64,000 nucleotides of DNA. Source: Gambelia wislizenii (Eukaryota; Chordata; Lepidosauria; Squamata; Crotaphytidae). The translations under genes were made by a program, and so were the position numbers. The notes under the pieces are model-generated. The model was not told the DNA's origin. It did no database searches and saw nothing but the letters and a program-made list of their open reading frames with translations. Location: the NCBI GenBank assembly GCA_030847615.1, contig JAUMIR010000005.1:215744645-215808644 (forward strand), given 5' to 3'. Below, one piece after another: positions 10,991-20,872 of the stretch (its first letter is position 1; each line of letters starts with the position of its first letter).

Positions 10991-11769
10991 ACCATGAAGA
11001 AGTAGCCATTTTCTCTGTGCATGATTTTGTGTGATGATAGAATGAAAATGGCTGGACCTGTTTGTTGAGCAATTTTATATGCAGCACTAGCCACCACAGT
11101 TGCATTTCAAACAGCAGGCATGCAACTATTTATCTGCATGAAGTGGGCATACGTGGTTACTCAGGGGACCTATTAGAAAGGAAAAAGTTACAGACATGCT
11201 TCACCAGAAATTATTATGTAGAATCAATTTCATAATATGTTTCATAGATGCTCTAGCTAAAAAAGATTTAATTCCATATCTTAATGATATACCCCAACCC
11301 AGTCCTATTTTTAAAATTCAGCTGTGCTACATAGTGTACAGCCAGTGTTTCAGACTAAATTCTTGCCACCGATGAAATTATACAGACAGTAAAGTAGTAG
11401 TCCACCAAACAATGCTTATGCCATAAATTATGCACCACCATACATAATGCACTACTGTTTCTGTACGGCTTTTAGGGCTCAAAACAATATATCACATTAC
11501 CTCTATTTTCCTCCTCTTTTGGAAAAAAACCAAGGTCTAAGAAAAATCTTTATGTGTTTGAAAACATGAATATATCCAAAGGCTTTGTTTTCTATGTTGT
11601 GATATGAAGTCTGTATAGACCAGCTAAAATGTACCAATGAACAATAGATCTGGGCATCATGTTTTCTCATTCTCCATTTGACCAAGTTGCTGAAAATGCA
11701 GTGGAATGATTTATGTATTAGAATACTCTAGATGAGTTGTCTTCATATGGATTAGTGTCACAATTGGGG
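10991..11769. other. No feature seen
   Basis: AT-rich DNA upstream of the L2 insertion. No terminal repeat or domain-bearing frame was recognised. Confidence 0.35.
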
Positions 11770-14745
11770 AAAAAACACTACATGGTGAAGAAGCTTGGCT
11801 GTCTGAATATGCCCAAAGTTATTATTAAGAGTAAATCTCATAAAAACATTCCCTTTCTTATTATCCATAAGTCTCTAGTCCATAAGAACCACCTGACCTT
11901 GACCAGGATACCTGTCCGGAACACAGCCCACTTCGAGTGTATATACCTAAGCCTGAAGACCAGGGACAGCTTGGGGATTCTGCTAGTCTACTGGCCACCC
12001 CGTTGTCTAGCAGACTCCCTAACTGAGTTGACACAGCTGGTCTCAGAGCTGCTGCTGGAGTCCCCCAGACTTTTGGTTTTGGGGGACTTCAACATCCCGC
12101 TCGAGACCAGCTTAACAGGTGTGGCTCGGGAGTTCATGGAGACCATGACAAACATGGGCCTATCCCAATTGGTCAACGGGCCCACGCATTGTGCAGGTCA
12201 TACACTCGATGCGGTCTTTAGTTCGGATCAGGCATATCCGTGGGCGGAGGTAATCAGTACCTCTGCTTTGTCATGGACGGATCATTTCCTGGTCAAGATG
12301 GAACTTAGAGCCTACATCTGCCCCACCGGGGGTGGTGGACCCATTAAAATGGTCCGCCCTCGAAGGCTAATGGAACCTAAGGGTTTCCAGAAAGCCTTAG
12401 AGGGTTTAATGGTTGGAAACGCCGGTGATCCTGTCGATGCTCTGGTTAATATGTGGAACACCGACCTTACCAGAGCTATCAACACGATTGCTCCCAAGCG
12501 TCCTTGCCAACCCGCTTCTAACCGTAGGCCATGGTATACACCTGAGCTTAGGGAAATGAAGCGGTTTGGACAACGACTAGAGTGCAGGTGGCAGAAGACT
12601 TGACTCTTATCTGACAGAACTCGCCATAGGAATTTTCTTTGGTCCTATCGGGAGGCAATGCGCGCAGCACAAAGATCCTTCTCCTCTGCACGTATTGCGT
12701 CTGCAGAGTCCCGTCCAGCAGAGCTGTTTAGGGTGGTGAGGGAGCTGGCGCAGGTGTCCCCTGCGCCAAATCCCCTGCTTAACCTGACGACTGCCTGCTG
12801 TGATGCATTTAATAACTTCTTTGCAGATAAAATCTCTCAGATAAGAGCCGACCTAGATGCCACTATTGTAACAGAAACAATGGACGAGGTGTCCAGCGAC
12901 TCCGCCGATGTAATTATATTGGATCAGCTGCAATCTGTGAGTACCGATGACGTGGACAAGTTCCTTGGTAGTGTGAGGAAGACAACCTGCCCCCTCGATC
13001 CTTGCCCATCTTGGCTGGCCGTCCAGGGAGGGGATGCATTGCGGAAGTTCCTTGTGAGCATCATCAATGCATCCTTCAGGGAAGGATATATTCCATCATG
13101 TCTAAAGGAGCCGGCTGTTAAGCCTATTTTGAAAAAACCTTCCCTGGACCCCCTGGCTATGAATAATTATAGGCCAGTCTCTTTATTACCATTTTTGAGC
13201 AAGGTGATCGAGAGGGCGGTTGCTCTTCAACTCCAAGCTGTCTTGGATGAAACTGATTACCTAGACCTATTTCAAACTGGCTTTAGGACAGGCTTTGGGG
13301 TTGAGACTGCCATGGTTGCTTTGACCGACGATCTGCGTCTGAGCATCGACAGGGGTAGTGTGACCCTGTTGGTGCTCCTAGACCTCTCAGCGGCTTTTGA
13401 TACGATAGATCACAGCATTCTTCTGGATCGCCTGGGGGAGTTCGGCATCGGAGGCACTGTTTTGCAGTGGTTCCTGTCCTTCCTCTCAGGCAGGACCCAG
13501 AGAGTGCTGCTCGGGGACAGTAGCTCCAGTAAAAGGGAGCTTACCTGTGGAGTACCACAGGGTGCTATTCTGTCCCTGATGTTATTTAACATCTATATGA
13601 AGCCGCTGGGTAAGATTATCTGGAGTTATGGAGCTGGGTGTTATCAGTACGCTGATGACACTCAGATCTATTTCTCCGTATCTCGTTCGTCGGTCTTGAA
13701 TTCTGATGGCATCTCTTCTCTCAATGAATGTCTTCAGGCAGTAATGGGCTGGATGAGGAAAAACAGATTGAGACTGAATCCAGACAAGACGGAGGTGCTC
13801 ACGGTAGCGGCCCCGAAACCAAGAATCGGGTTGCAATCTCCAGGCCTGGATGGGGTCACACTCTCCTCCAGTGACTGTGTTCGCAGTCTAGGGGTGCTCC
13901 TTGACTCATCACTCCTGATGACAAATCAGGTAAATGCGACAGTCAGGAGCGTTTGTTATCAGCTTCGGCTAATACGTCAGCTGCGCCCTTTTCTGGAAGT
14001 AAGGGATCTTGAGACAGTTGTGCACGCGCTGGTAACCTCACATCTTGATTTCTGTAATGCACTCTACATGGGGCTACCCTTGTGCTTAGTTCGGAAATTA
14101 CAGCTGGTACAAAATATGGCAGCCAGGCTAGTTTCTGGAACATCTAGGAGGGACCACATTACTCCGGTTCTGAGGTCCCTCCACTGGCTGCCTATCAGCT
14201 TCCGGGCCCAGTACAAGGTGTTGGTTATCACCTTTAAAGCCCTAAATGGCTTGGGCCCAAGCTATCTCAGGGGCCGCCTTCTCCCTTATAATCCTCCCCA
14301 CGCTCTCCGGTCCTCTGGGAACAATTTGTTGCAGCCACAAAGACCTAGGCTGGCGACCACCTCCCAGAGGGCTTTCTCGGCTGTCGCCCCCAAATTGTGG
14401 AACGGCCTGCCGGATGAGATCCGCCTATTGACATCATTAGACAGCTTTAAAAAGGCTGTCAAGACAGTTCTCTTCAGGCAGGCTTTTCCGGAATAGCTAA
14501 CCCCGGCCTCAGGAACCCCCTCTGGAGGTTACTTCTGGACCTCCAAACTGATGCTGCTTGCTCAAAAGGGTTTTTAATAAATTGTATTATATACTGATTT
14601 TAATTTGTATTAATTTAATAATGTTTTAAGGGGGGGAAGGGACTTTGAGTTGTTTTATACTGCGTACTATTGTATTGTTGTAAGCCGCCCCGATTGCTCA
14701 CAGAGGGGCGGGATATAAATAAATATTATTATTATTATTATCCTC
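11770..14745 (+). mobile_element. L2-clade LINE, 5'-truncated, nearly intact ORF2
   Basis: A roughly 3 kb non-LTR retrotransposon. It contains the C-terminal half of the endonuclease, the whole reverse transcriptase, the C-terminal tail, and a 3' UTR that ends 'taagccgccccgattg' / 'gaggggcgggatataaata' followed by an ATT repeat (14722-14740). The L2 assignment rests on the RT motif wording and this 3' end, which recurs at 5.5 kb. The 5' limit is approximate, because homology to the endonuclease fades near 11.87 kb. I saw no obvious target-site duplication. Confidence 0.85.
11878..14496 (+). pseudogene. L2 ORF2 (endonuclease/reverse transcriptase) with one in-frame stop
   Basis: ORF2 encodes the nicking endonuclease and the RT that together perform target-primed reverse transcription in the nucleus. 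Endonuclease part: LVLGDFNIP near 12075, THCAGHTLDAVF near 12184 and the catalytic-type SWTDHF near 12268. The N-terminal endonuclease motifs are absent (5' truncation). A TGA at 12601-12603 interrupts the frame, which continues in the same frame after it. RT part: NNYRPVSLLPFLSKVIE, LDLSAAFDTIDH (near 13378), CGVPQGAIL and the YADD catalytic box (13648-13659, about residue 331 counted from the ATG at 12658). The C-terminal LHWLPI motif is near 14178, and the frame ends TAG at 14494-14496. Only one disabling stop in about 870 codons points to a young copy. Confidence 0.88.
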
Positions 14746-15171
14746 TATGAAAATGATACATACTTCATCTGTATTTTGGCTTTGATAGTCTCTTCTTTTA
14801 CTCAGGAGTGGTACCAATTGTTCCATTCCCAAATTTCAGAATGATATTAAAAATAACTACAAAGTTCTATCTCTGATATATAACCATTTGAAATGAGTTT
14901 GGTAGAGCAATTCTCAACTCCTAAGCTATTTAATGTATGACACTACTGTATCAGCTCATAGTTGACTCACATTTTCATTTTAATATCCATTAAAAAAAGA
15001 AATGAACCACCATAAAATCCAGTTTTACATACCAATAGAAATTGTTTCATGATTAAAGGACGAGAAAGAATATTATCTTTTATGAGCTACACAGAATCTT
15101 AGAAGATGTTCTTATTTGTCCAGAAAAAGTGTATACCTGAAAGCATAATTTGAACATACCATAAGTGAAAC
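14746..15171. other. No feature seen
   Basis: AT-rich sequence between the L2 tail and a GAAAA microsatellite. Confidence 0.35.
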
Positions 15172-15201
15172 AAAAGAAAAGAAAAGAAAAGAAAAGAAAA
15201 A
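15172..15201 (+). repeat. (GAAAA)n microsatellite
   Basis: About six tandem GAAAA units, possibly the tail of an old retroposon. Confidence 0.9.
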
Positions 15202-15525
15202 GCTCCAATAAGGTCTTATCCAGACCAGGCAAAGGCCATGGGATTTGGTGGGCTATTCCATTGCTGGGGAGAACATCTTGGAATGGTTGTTTTTGCCCAG
15301 GCATCCAGTCATGCCAAATACATACTGGGGCTTCATCCTATTGTTTTCCTCCTCAATGTGTGCTGTGGGTGGGGTTTCCTCCCTTCCCAAGGTATGCATT
15401 GAGGGAAGGAAGATCAAAGGTCACACCCTTATTTAAGACATCATCACAGCAACCCTTCAGAAATACGTAAGAATGGGAAACAATGGAGCCAGATGTGGGA
15501 GTTTACCCCTGCCTTGGTCAGAATC

Positions 15526-15546
15526 TCCCAGGATTTGTTTAAATAA
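15526..15546 (+). repeat. Left target-site duplication of the 15.5-18.0 kb insertion
   Basis: These 21 bases (starting TCCCAGG, ending TTAAATAA) recur without mismatch at 18019-18039. The bases immediately outside each copy differ. Perfect 21-bp flanking repeats around a 2.47 kb block are the classic mark of a retroposition event. Confidence 0.8.
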
Positions 15547-15929
15547 CAGCCACCCCACCCCCCCCGGAGCAGCAGGAATGGTTGAGCTGGGGGAGGTATT
15601 TTAATGATGGCATGGAGGAAAGCACAGGATTGGCCATGGCGTAGGAGGCAGGGGCAGAGCTTGCCTTACTTAGCCCTTTGCTGCCCCTGGCCTCCTCCTC
15701 TTTGCTTTGCGACACACGGTGCAACCAGAAGGCTCCGAATACTTCGTCACCTAGAGGCTACTGCATCACAGAGGCTAAGTTAGAGGGGCTGTGTGATTGT
15801 TGTGTGCTGTGCGCGTGCTAATGGGGCAGAATCAATTGTGTTATAGCAGTCTTTTAACCTGCTCTTCCTTTTAATTTGCCCCCCTTTTCTTATCTTATTG
15901 ACTTTGATTTGATTGACTCAGTCCCTCTT

Positions 15930-16650
15930 TAATTTGGCTGTGGTGGCTGTTTGCTGGGCGCCAGCCGATCCTTGGAACAGCTGCTGGCCAGAGCAGTTTT
16001 TAATCTGGCTGCATCAGCTGCCTGCCCACTGGATCTCAGCTTGGCCTGCATTGTTGGTTGCGTCAGCTGGTCTTGCGATCAGCTCCTGCCCAGCTCACAG
16101 AGTCTCCTCCAACTTCTGCCCGGCTCTGCACCTGCCCTGAGCAGTCTTTAATTTGGCTGCGTCAGCTGCCTGCCTGCCAGATCTCGGCCCAGCCTATGGA
16201 GCACTCCTCTGACACCTTGGGGTTGGCTGCGGCAGCTGTTTGCCTAGTGCCAGCCAATCATTCTAGCCACTCCCACAGTTAAGCCACCCGCCTATCAGTC
16301 GCGAGGGCAGGAGATCAAGTCCAGCCTGCCTCGTTTTCGGCTCGATCTTGGCCTGGCCCATGAAGCACTCCTCTGACTGCTTGGAGTTGGCTGCGGTGGC
16401 TGTTTGCTTTGCACCAGCCAATCATTCTCGCTGTGCCCGCCCAGCATGATGCATGGCTCAATCGCGGCCTGGCTGTTAATTTGGGCTGCGTAGGCTGTTC
16501 GGTCGAGCAGCTCCTGCCTGGGCTGATCCCACGGCTTGATCGCTGACCTGCTGTTAATATTGGGCCCTGCCTGTATTGTTGGCGGCATTGGCCGTTTGTT
16601 TGATCGGCTTCTGCCCTGCCCTGGCTTTTAATTTTGGCTGCATCAGCTGC
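15930..16650 (+). repeat. Degenerate internal repeats in the GC-rich element
   Basis: The phrases 'ggctgc(g/a)tcagctgcctgc', 'gagcagtttttaat/gagcagtctttaattt' and 'gagcactcctctgac' with 'gccaatcattct' recur several times with variation, giving units of very roughly 150-200 bp. This resembles a repeated 5' UTR/promoter region of a retrotransposon. The overlapping open frames on both strands follow from composition and repeat structure and are not credible genes. Confidence 0.6.
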
Positions 16651-16976
16651 TTGTTAAAACCCCCACTAGCCCCCACCCTGCCTTATATTGCTTTATTGCT
16701 TATATTGCTTTATTGCATTATTGTTTCCCCCTCTGCCTGATATTCCTTATTGCTTGCTTGATTTATTATTTTATTACTTCATTGCTTTGCCTCTGCCACG
16801 TGGGTCTGTTTCTTGCCCAGTCATTTTGTGTCACACGGGTTGAGGGGGGAGCTTTTATTTGGGTGTTTTTGCATTAAGGTGCTGTGCCTCTGCATTGGAT
16901 TTAATTTGAATTGCTTGCATTTGTATTAACCTTGATTTGGGACATGAAATTTGGGACAACTTTATAGTTGATGTAA

Positions 16977-17500
16977 GAGATTATACGGGGCGGGCAACAG
17001 TTAGTGTTTGTATGGGAGTCCATCATCTAGAGTAATCAGTTCCTGTTTGATTGGAATCCATCATCGAGAGTAATCAGTTCCTGTTTGATATTGGAAGCTA
17101 AGTGGGGGCAACTTTGGTTAATTTTTGGGGAGGAGTCGATCTCCTCAGTCCTGCCTGATCTTGGAAGCTAAGTAGGGCCAGCAATGGTTTGTGTTTGGAT
17201 GGTATCCCTGTCTCTAGATTGATCAATTTTGGTTTATCTTCCTCCTAGAAATATTAGCTCCCTTTTCTTTTTGATTGTAACATAAAGGGGGCCAGCACTG
17301 GTTAGTCGCTGGAAGGGAGTCCATATCCTAAATTAAGCAGTTCCTTTTAATCTTGGAAACTAAGTGAAACCAGCACTAGTTGGTTCTTGGGTGGGCACCC
17401 TTCTTCCAGATTAATCAGTTCCTCTATGACCTTGGAAGCTAAGTGGGGCTAGCACTGGTTAGTTGGATGGTAGCCCATCCTCTGGATTGAACAATTGCCT
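16977..17500 (+). promoter_or_regulatory. Tandem array of 5S rRNA internal-promoter-derived units
   Basis: Each unit contains a version of 'cttggaagctaagtgggg', 'ccagcactggttagt' and 'ttggatgggagtcc', then a linker 'ctagattaatcagttcct'. These match, in order, box A, the intermediate element and box C of vertebrate 5S rRNA (about positions 45-97). Full-looking units start near 17091, 17161, 17274, 17353 and 17432, with partial units at 16977 and 17051; the commonest period is 79 bp. The 5' and 3' ends of 5S rRNA are absent, so these are not 5S genes. In 5S genes this region binds TFIIIA and recruits RNA polymerase III. A promoter role here is inference. Confidence 0.7.
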
Positions 17501-17699
17501 TTTCATTTTGAGGTGCCAGTCAACCCTTGCAGTTAACATGTTTACTGTTTGTGAATTATTGGTGGGCATTGGCAGGGATATAGCCTGCAGACTCACAGAG
17601 GGGCGGTGACTGCATATCTGAAGGGGCTTGGGGACAACTACAATTGGGACAGAGGTATACCTAATTTAACCACTGCTCCTATGTCGCCAAAAGAATGTA

Positions 17700-18018
17700 A
17701 TGGGGGGGGGCAAAGGAAAGGGTCCTGCTCCAAAAACTGGTAGGAAGCACCCTTCTCCTCAGATCCCTGACGCAGGGAATGAGGGTATCATGCAGCAGAT
17801 TTTAGACCGTTTGCAGGCGCTGGAGGATGCGCGGCAACCAAAGCCGGCTAAAAGGCCTGCAAGGGAAAATGTAGGGGGTTTACACCTGATATGGCTAAGC
17901 AAATTCTTGCCTGCATGCAGGCCTTGGAAGAGCAAGGAGAACCAGCCGCAAATCATACCACATCGGAGGACGAGGAACCGCATGGTGAAGGACCCAGCAG
18001 GGCAGGGCAACAGAGTGA
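17700..18018 (+). CDS. Gag/ORF1-like N-terminal frame, truncated and probably frameshifted
   Basis: The frame begins ATG GGG GGG and encodes a basic, Pro-rich start (KGKGPAPKTGRKHPSPQ) followed by an amphipathic helix-like stretch (IMQQILDRLQALEDARQ). After about 17880 protein-like text continues in another frame, with a second, similar helix (MAKQILACMQALEEQGE) and an acidic run (TSEDEEPHGEG). This suggests a one-base change between the two halves. The last codons before the stop at 18033-18035 come from flanking DNA beyond the element. Position downstream of the promoter array fits the first ORF of a retrotransposon. No zinc knuckle or RRM is seen. An upstream ATG at 17682 is in a different frame and stops early. 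Function not assigned. Confidence 0.45.
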
Positions 18019-18039
18019 TCCCAGGATTTGTTTAAATAA
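18019..18039 (+). repeat. Right target-site duplication of the 15.5-18.0 kb insertion
   Basis: Exact 21-base copy of 15526-15546, continuing directly into AT-rich flank (TAATAAAAAACC). Confidence 0.8.
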
Positions 18040-18114
18040 TAATAAAAAACCCTCTTCTCCTGCCCTGGATTCAAAATGTCTTGACTGGTTCTGGGAACTT
18101 GTCCCCAATGGACC

Positions 18115-18160
18115 AAAAACAAACAAACAAACAAGCAAGCAAACAAACAAAGAAAAACCC
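18115..18160 (+). repeat. (AAAC/AAGC)n microsatellite
   Basis: Tandem AAAC units with AAGC variants. It may be the tail of an older retroposon into which the GC-rich element inserted. Confidence 0.85.
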
Positions 18161-18768
18161 CCGATCAGTACAGCAACAACTTCTCCCAAATACCAGAACC
18201 TTTGGCTGGTATCTAGATGAGCCCTAAGTGTGCATAACTATTTGCCAATTAAAGAGAATATATAAAAACATTAATTTTTTAGCTGTGCCCCCCCCTTTCA
18301 TCTTATCTTGCTAGATTATCATATGGGATGATTTATAACACACATACAAACACATCTTTTTAATGATTTATAATTTAAATGTGAATGAAAAATAAATCTT
18401 CATTTCACCATCCATTCTGGAATAGATATTAGTAACATGAAAACAATACACATATATACACATGATATAAAAAAAGTAATTTTAGAACATTAATCCATAG
18501 CCCATCATGCACTTTATATGGGTTTTTGTTGAGGTCCTCTATCTTTTGGGCCACTGAAGGCACACCTCTTCGTCCTATTTAATTTTGGTAGCAGTAGCTC
18601 CAGGGAGAACAGTAACTACCGGCTATTTGGTAGCCACTGAATGAGAAATTGCTGGTGTAATTTGGCATACTGCAAGAAGCTAATAGATTTGGGGCTGAAT
18701 AGGGACCGTGAAGGAAATGTTCCTCTATTGAAATTGGTCACTGCCCTTTCTATCCCATTATAACTAGC
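18161..18768. other. No feature seen
   Basis: AT-rich DNA with ACAC and ATAT runs. No recognised gene or repeat boundary. Confidence 0.35.
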
Positions 18769-19662
18769 TGTCATGGCCAGCCAGGACTCTGAGGAGTCAG
18801 AAGATGAGGAGTCTGAGTCTGAATCTAGCTCTGCTTTGCCAGATGCAGAGGAACCCAGGTATCAGCAGTCTAGCCGTCCCCCAGCACAGGGTCCAAGCCT
18901 GGGAGACATAGTTGAGCAACAGCGAGAGGTAGAAGAGCAGAAAAGGAGGGGCTGCAACGCTCTTGGAGGCTAAAAGAAAGACACTCATTAATCACCAAGC
19001 AGCTGTGAGTGGGAGCTGGGCCAACATAAGCAGCTGGGGGAGATGCTGGATTCCTTGTCTCAGGCTATCTATGTTCCCTGGAGGAAGCCTCTGCTTTTGA
19101 CTCTCCTGGCTTTTGGAACCTTGCTTTCTTGAAACCTCGGATTATCTTGACCCTGGACTGTCTTCGTTGACCCACCTGCCGGAACCCTTTTGACCTCGGA
19201 CTGCCTCATCATTCTTCACTCTCTGGACTCCGGACTCTCTGGACTGCTTTTGACAACACAAGGTACTGGGTTTTGGAACTGAGTTGTTGCTAAGCCGGCT
19301 GTTTTATCAACTGTGACTTGGCGGCTTTCCCAGACAGAATAGCCTGAGACCAGGAATCCAGCGTCTCCCCCAGCTGCTTATGTTGGCCCAGGTCCCACTC
19401 ACAGCTGCTTGGTGATTAATGAGTGTCTTTCTTTTAGCCTCCGAGAGCGTCACAGCCCCTCCCTTTCTGCTCTTCTTTGGCTAAAGGTAGGTACCTGCTC
19501 TTCTACCTCTTGGTGTTGCTCAACTATGTCTCCCAGGCTTGGATCCTGTGCTGGGGGAGGGCTAGGCTGCGACCTGGGTTCCTCTGCATCTGGCAAAACA
19601 GAGCTAGATTCAGACTCAGACTCCTCATCTTCTGACCCTCAGAGTCCTGGCTGGCCATGACA
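18769..19662. mobile_element. 0.9 kb fold-back element: long inverted repeat with LTR-like ends
   Basis: Left arm 18769 to about 19070 and right arm about 19340-19662 are inverted copies. Both outer ends read TGTCATGGCCAGCCAGGACT inward. The arms share the acidic-coding text (gactctgagg, gaagatgaggagtctgag), 'gcagctgggggaga' and 'ggattcc' blocks. The right arm carries about 24 extra bases (near 19468-19492). The roughly 270-bp centre is LTR-like text (ggactctctggactg). Ends are TG...CA with 5-bp flanks CTAGC / CTGGC (one mismatch). A solo gypsy-type LTR whose right half was replaced by an inverted copy of its left half would explain this; a fold-back DNA transposon is the alternative. The 66-aa acidic frame at 18773 is not a convincing gene. 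Confidence 0.65.
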
Positions 19663-19748
19663 CTGGCTGCAAGAAGTGAAGAGCCAGAAATGATGGCTGT
19701 AGCCACTGAGACATTCCGAGATGAAGTTAACATTAAATGACATACTAG

Positions 19749-20228
19749 GGACTTGTCTATATGAGGCCAAATGAAACAGATTGCTCCACAGTAATAGCAA
19801 TTTGCAGCAGCTGTGATTTGTCTTAATGGTTTTACAACCCCCATAAAGTTTTCATGACCTCTAGTCAAGATGGTGGCTGCAAGTGAAAACACCCTGTTTT
19901 ATCACCTTAGTGATAGCTTGCTAAGGTGAAAATCCAACATGGCAGCTCTGGGCACTTGGCCTATTAGCAAGCCCCCCCCGCACTCATCCGGCCAATCAGT
20001 TTTGCTCTTCCTCTCGTATGGGAAAGTGATTCATATTGAATCACTTGTCCCAATCAGTGGGAATGTGCATTCCCCTCGCTGTTTTTTTAAAAAAACTCCA
20101 GGGGAAGCCACAAAGGCTTTTCCTGCGGAGTTTTTGCTGTTCCCGCCACCCCTTAACAATAAATCGAAACAATGCAGATTGCCATTAGGAGAGGTCATCT
20201 TCTCGTCTCGCCATTTAGACAACTCTTA
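19749..20228 (-). mobile_element. Non-autonomous hAT-like DNA element, copy B
   Basis: On the minus strand it has the same block order as the copies at 2.0 and 35.1 kb: 'ctttgtggcttcccctgg', 'tgccatgttggatttt', 'ccttagcaag', 'aggtgataaaac', 'attaagacaaatcacagc', 'gcaaattgctattactgtg' and a 'tatagacaagtccc' end. The two ends are inverted versions of one another (ttgtctatatgaggc versus ttgtctaaatggcgag). No transposase frame. It lies directly beside the fold-back element. Confidence 0.6.
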
Positions 20229-20627
20229 GATGTAAAATGGGAGATCTGTGTTTAAGATTTTTTTAGTGATTTCAGTAAAAAAGTAAAGAAGATACTTATA
20301 TACATTTATATTTATATTTTAAAAGTAGCTGCTTTGAAGGTTAAAGAAGGGACATTTTGAGAGAAGATGGTGCAAGGGGAGAGGGTTATGAACACCTTTT
20401 CAATTTGCCTCATATGAGGCTGCTAATTACTGTATTTTTTTTAAAAGCAGAAACAAAAACATAGGATACTAACCACACATCTAATTGGCCTACAGGGAGT
20501 TCTTTAACACCAGTACTTCTGGCAGAGTTGTTCTACAGTTGCTTTCCTGAGATTTTACTTCTGTTAGGGAGTGTCTGAGATGCCCAACTGGGAAGGACTC
20601 TGCCCAAAGTCTCATATGACTTTAGAA
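20229..20627. other. No feature seen
   Basis: AT-rich DNA between the hAT-like element and CR1. Confidence 0.35.
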
Positions 20628-20872
20628 GAATCATAGAATTGTAGAGTTGGAAGAGACCACGAGGGCCATCCAGTCCAACCCCCTGCTACACAGGAAATCA
20701 CGATCAAAGCATCCCTGACAGATGGCAATCCAGCCTCTGTTTAAAGACCTCCAAGGAAGGAGACCCCACCATGCTCCGAGGGAGTGTGTTCCACTGCCAA
20801 CAGCTCTTACTGTCAGAAAGTTCCTCCTAATTTTGAGGTGGAATCTCTGTTCCTGGAGGCAGGCTAGAGTCC
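20628..20872 (-). mobile_element. CR1 LINE 3' fragment
   Basis: The plus strand reads 'atcatagaattgtagagttg', 'gaagagaccacgagggcc', 'atccagtccaaccccctgc' and later 'gtgttccactgccaacag'. This is the reverse complement of the well-known 3' end of amniote CR1 elements. Only the C-terminal ORF2/3' UTR part remains. The many frames on the minus strand here are decayed CR1 ORF2. Confidence 0.9.

Larger units (their letters stand above)
15547..18018 (+). mobile_element. Unrecognised GC-rich retroelement with 5S-derived promoter array
   Basis: A 2.47 kb insertion bounded by a perfect 21-bp direct repeat (15526-15546, 18019-18039). It is much richer in G+C than its flanks. Order on the plus strand: a C/G-rich start; a long region of degenerate repeats built on 'tttggctgcgtcagctg' (about 15930-16650); an AT-richer segment; a tandem array of about seven units carrying the 5S rRNA internal control region (16977-17500); and a short ORF (17700 on) that runs to the right boundary. 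I see no LTR, RT domain or poly(A) tail. It looks like the 5' portion of a larger retrotransposon whose 3' part is missing, which is unusual for LINEs (they normally lose 5' ends). Low divergence of the TSD suggests recent insertion. Family not recognised. Confidence 0.65.

Noticed and set aside
15913..16588. Overlapping frames on both strands in the GC-rich element
   Set aside because: They overlap in several frames, follow repeat periodicity and lack recognised motifs.
16977..17500. Functional 5S rRNA genes
   Set aside because: Only the internal control region is represented. Gene ends and terminators are missing, and units diverge from each other.
18773..18973. Acidic 66-aa frame (MASQDSEESEDEE...) as a host exon
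   Set aside because: It lies in an arm of the fold-back element and a version occurs inverted in the other arm; it is LTR-like sequence.
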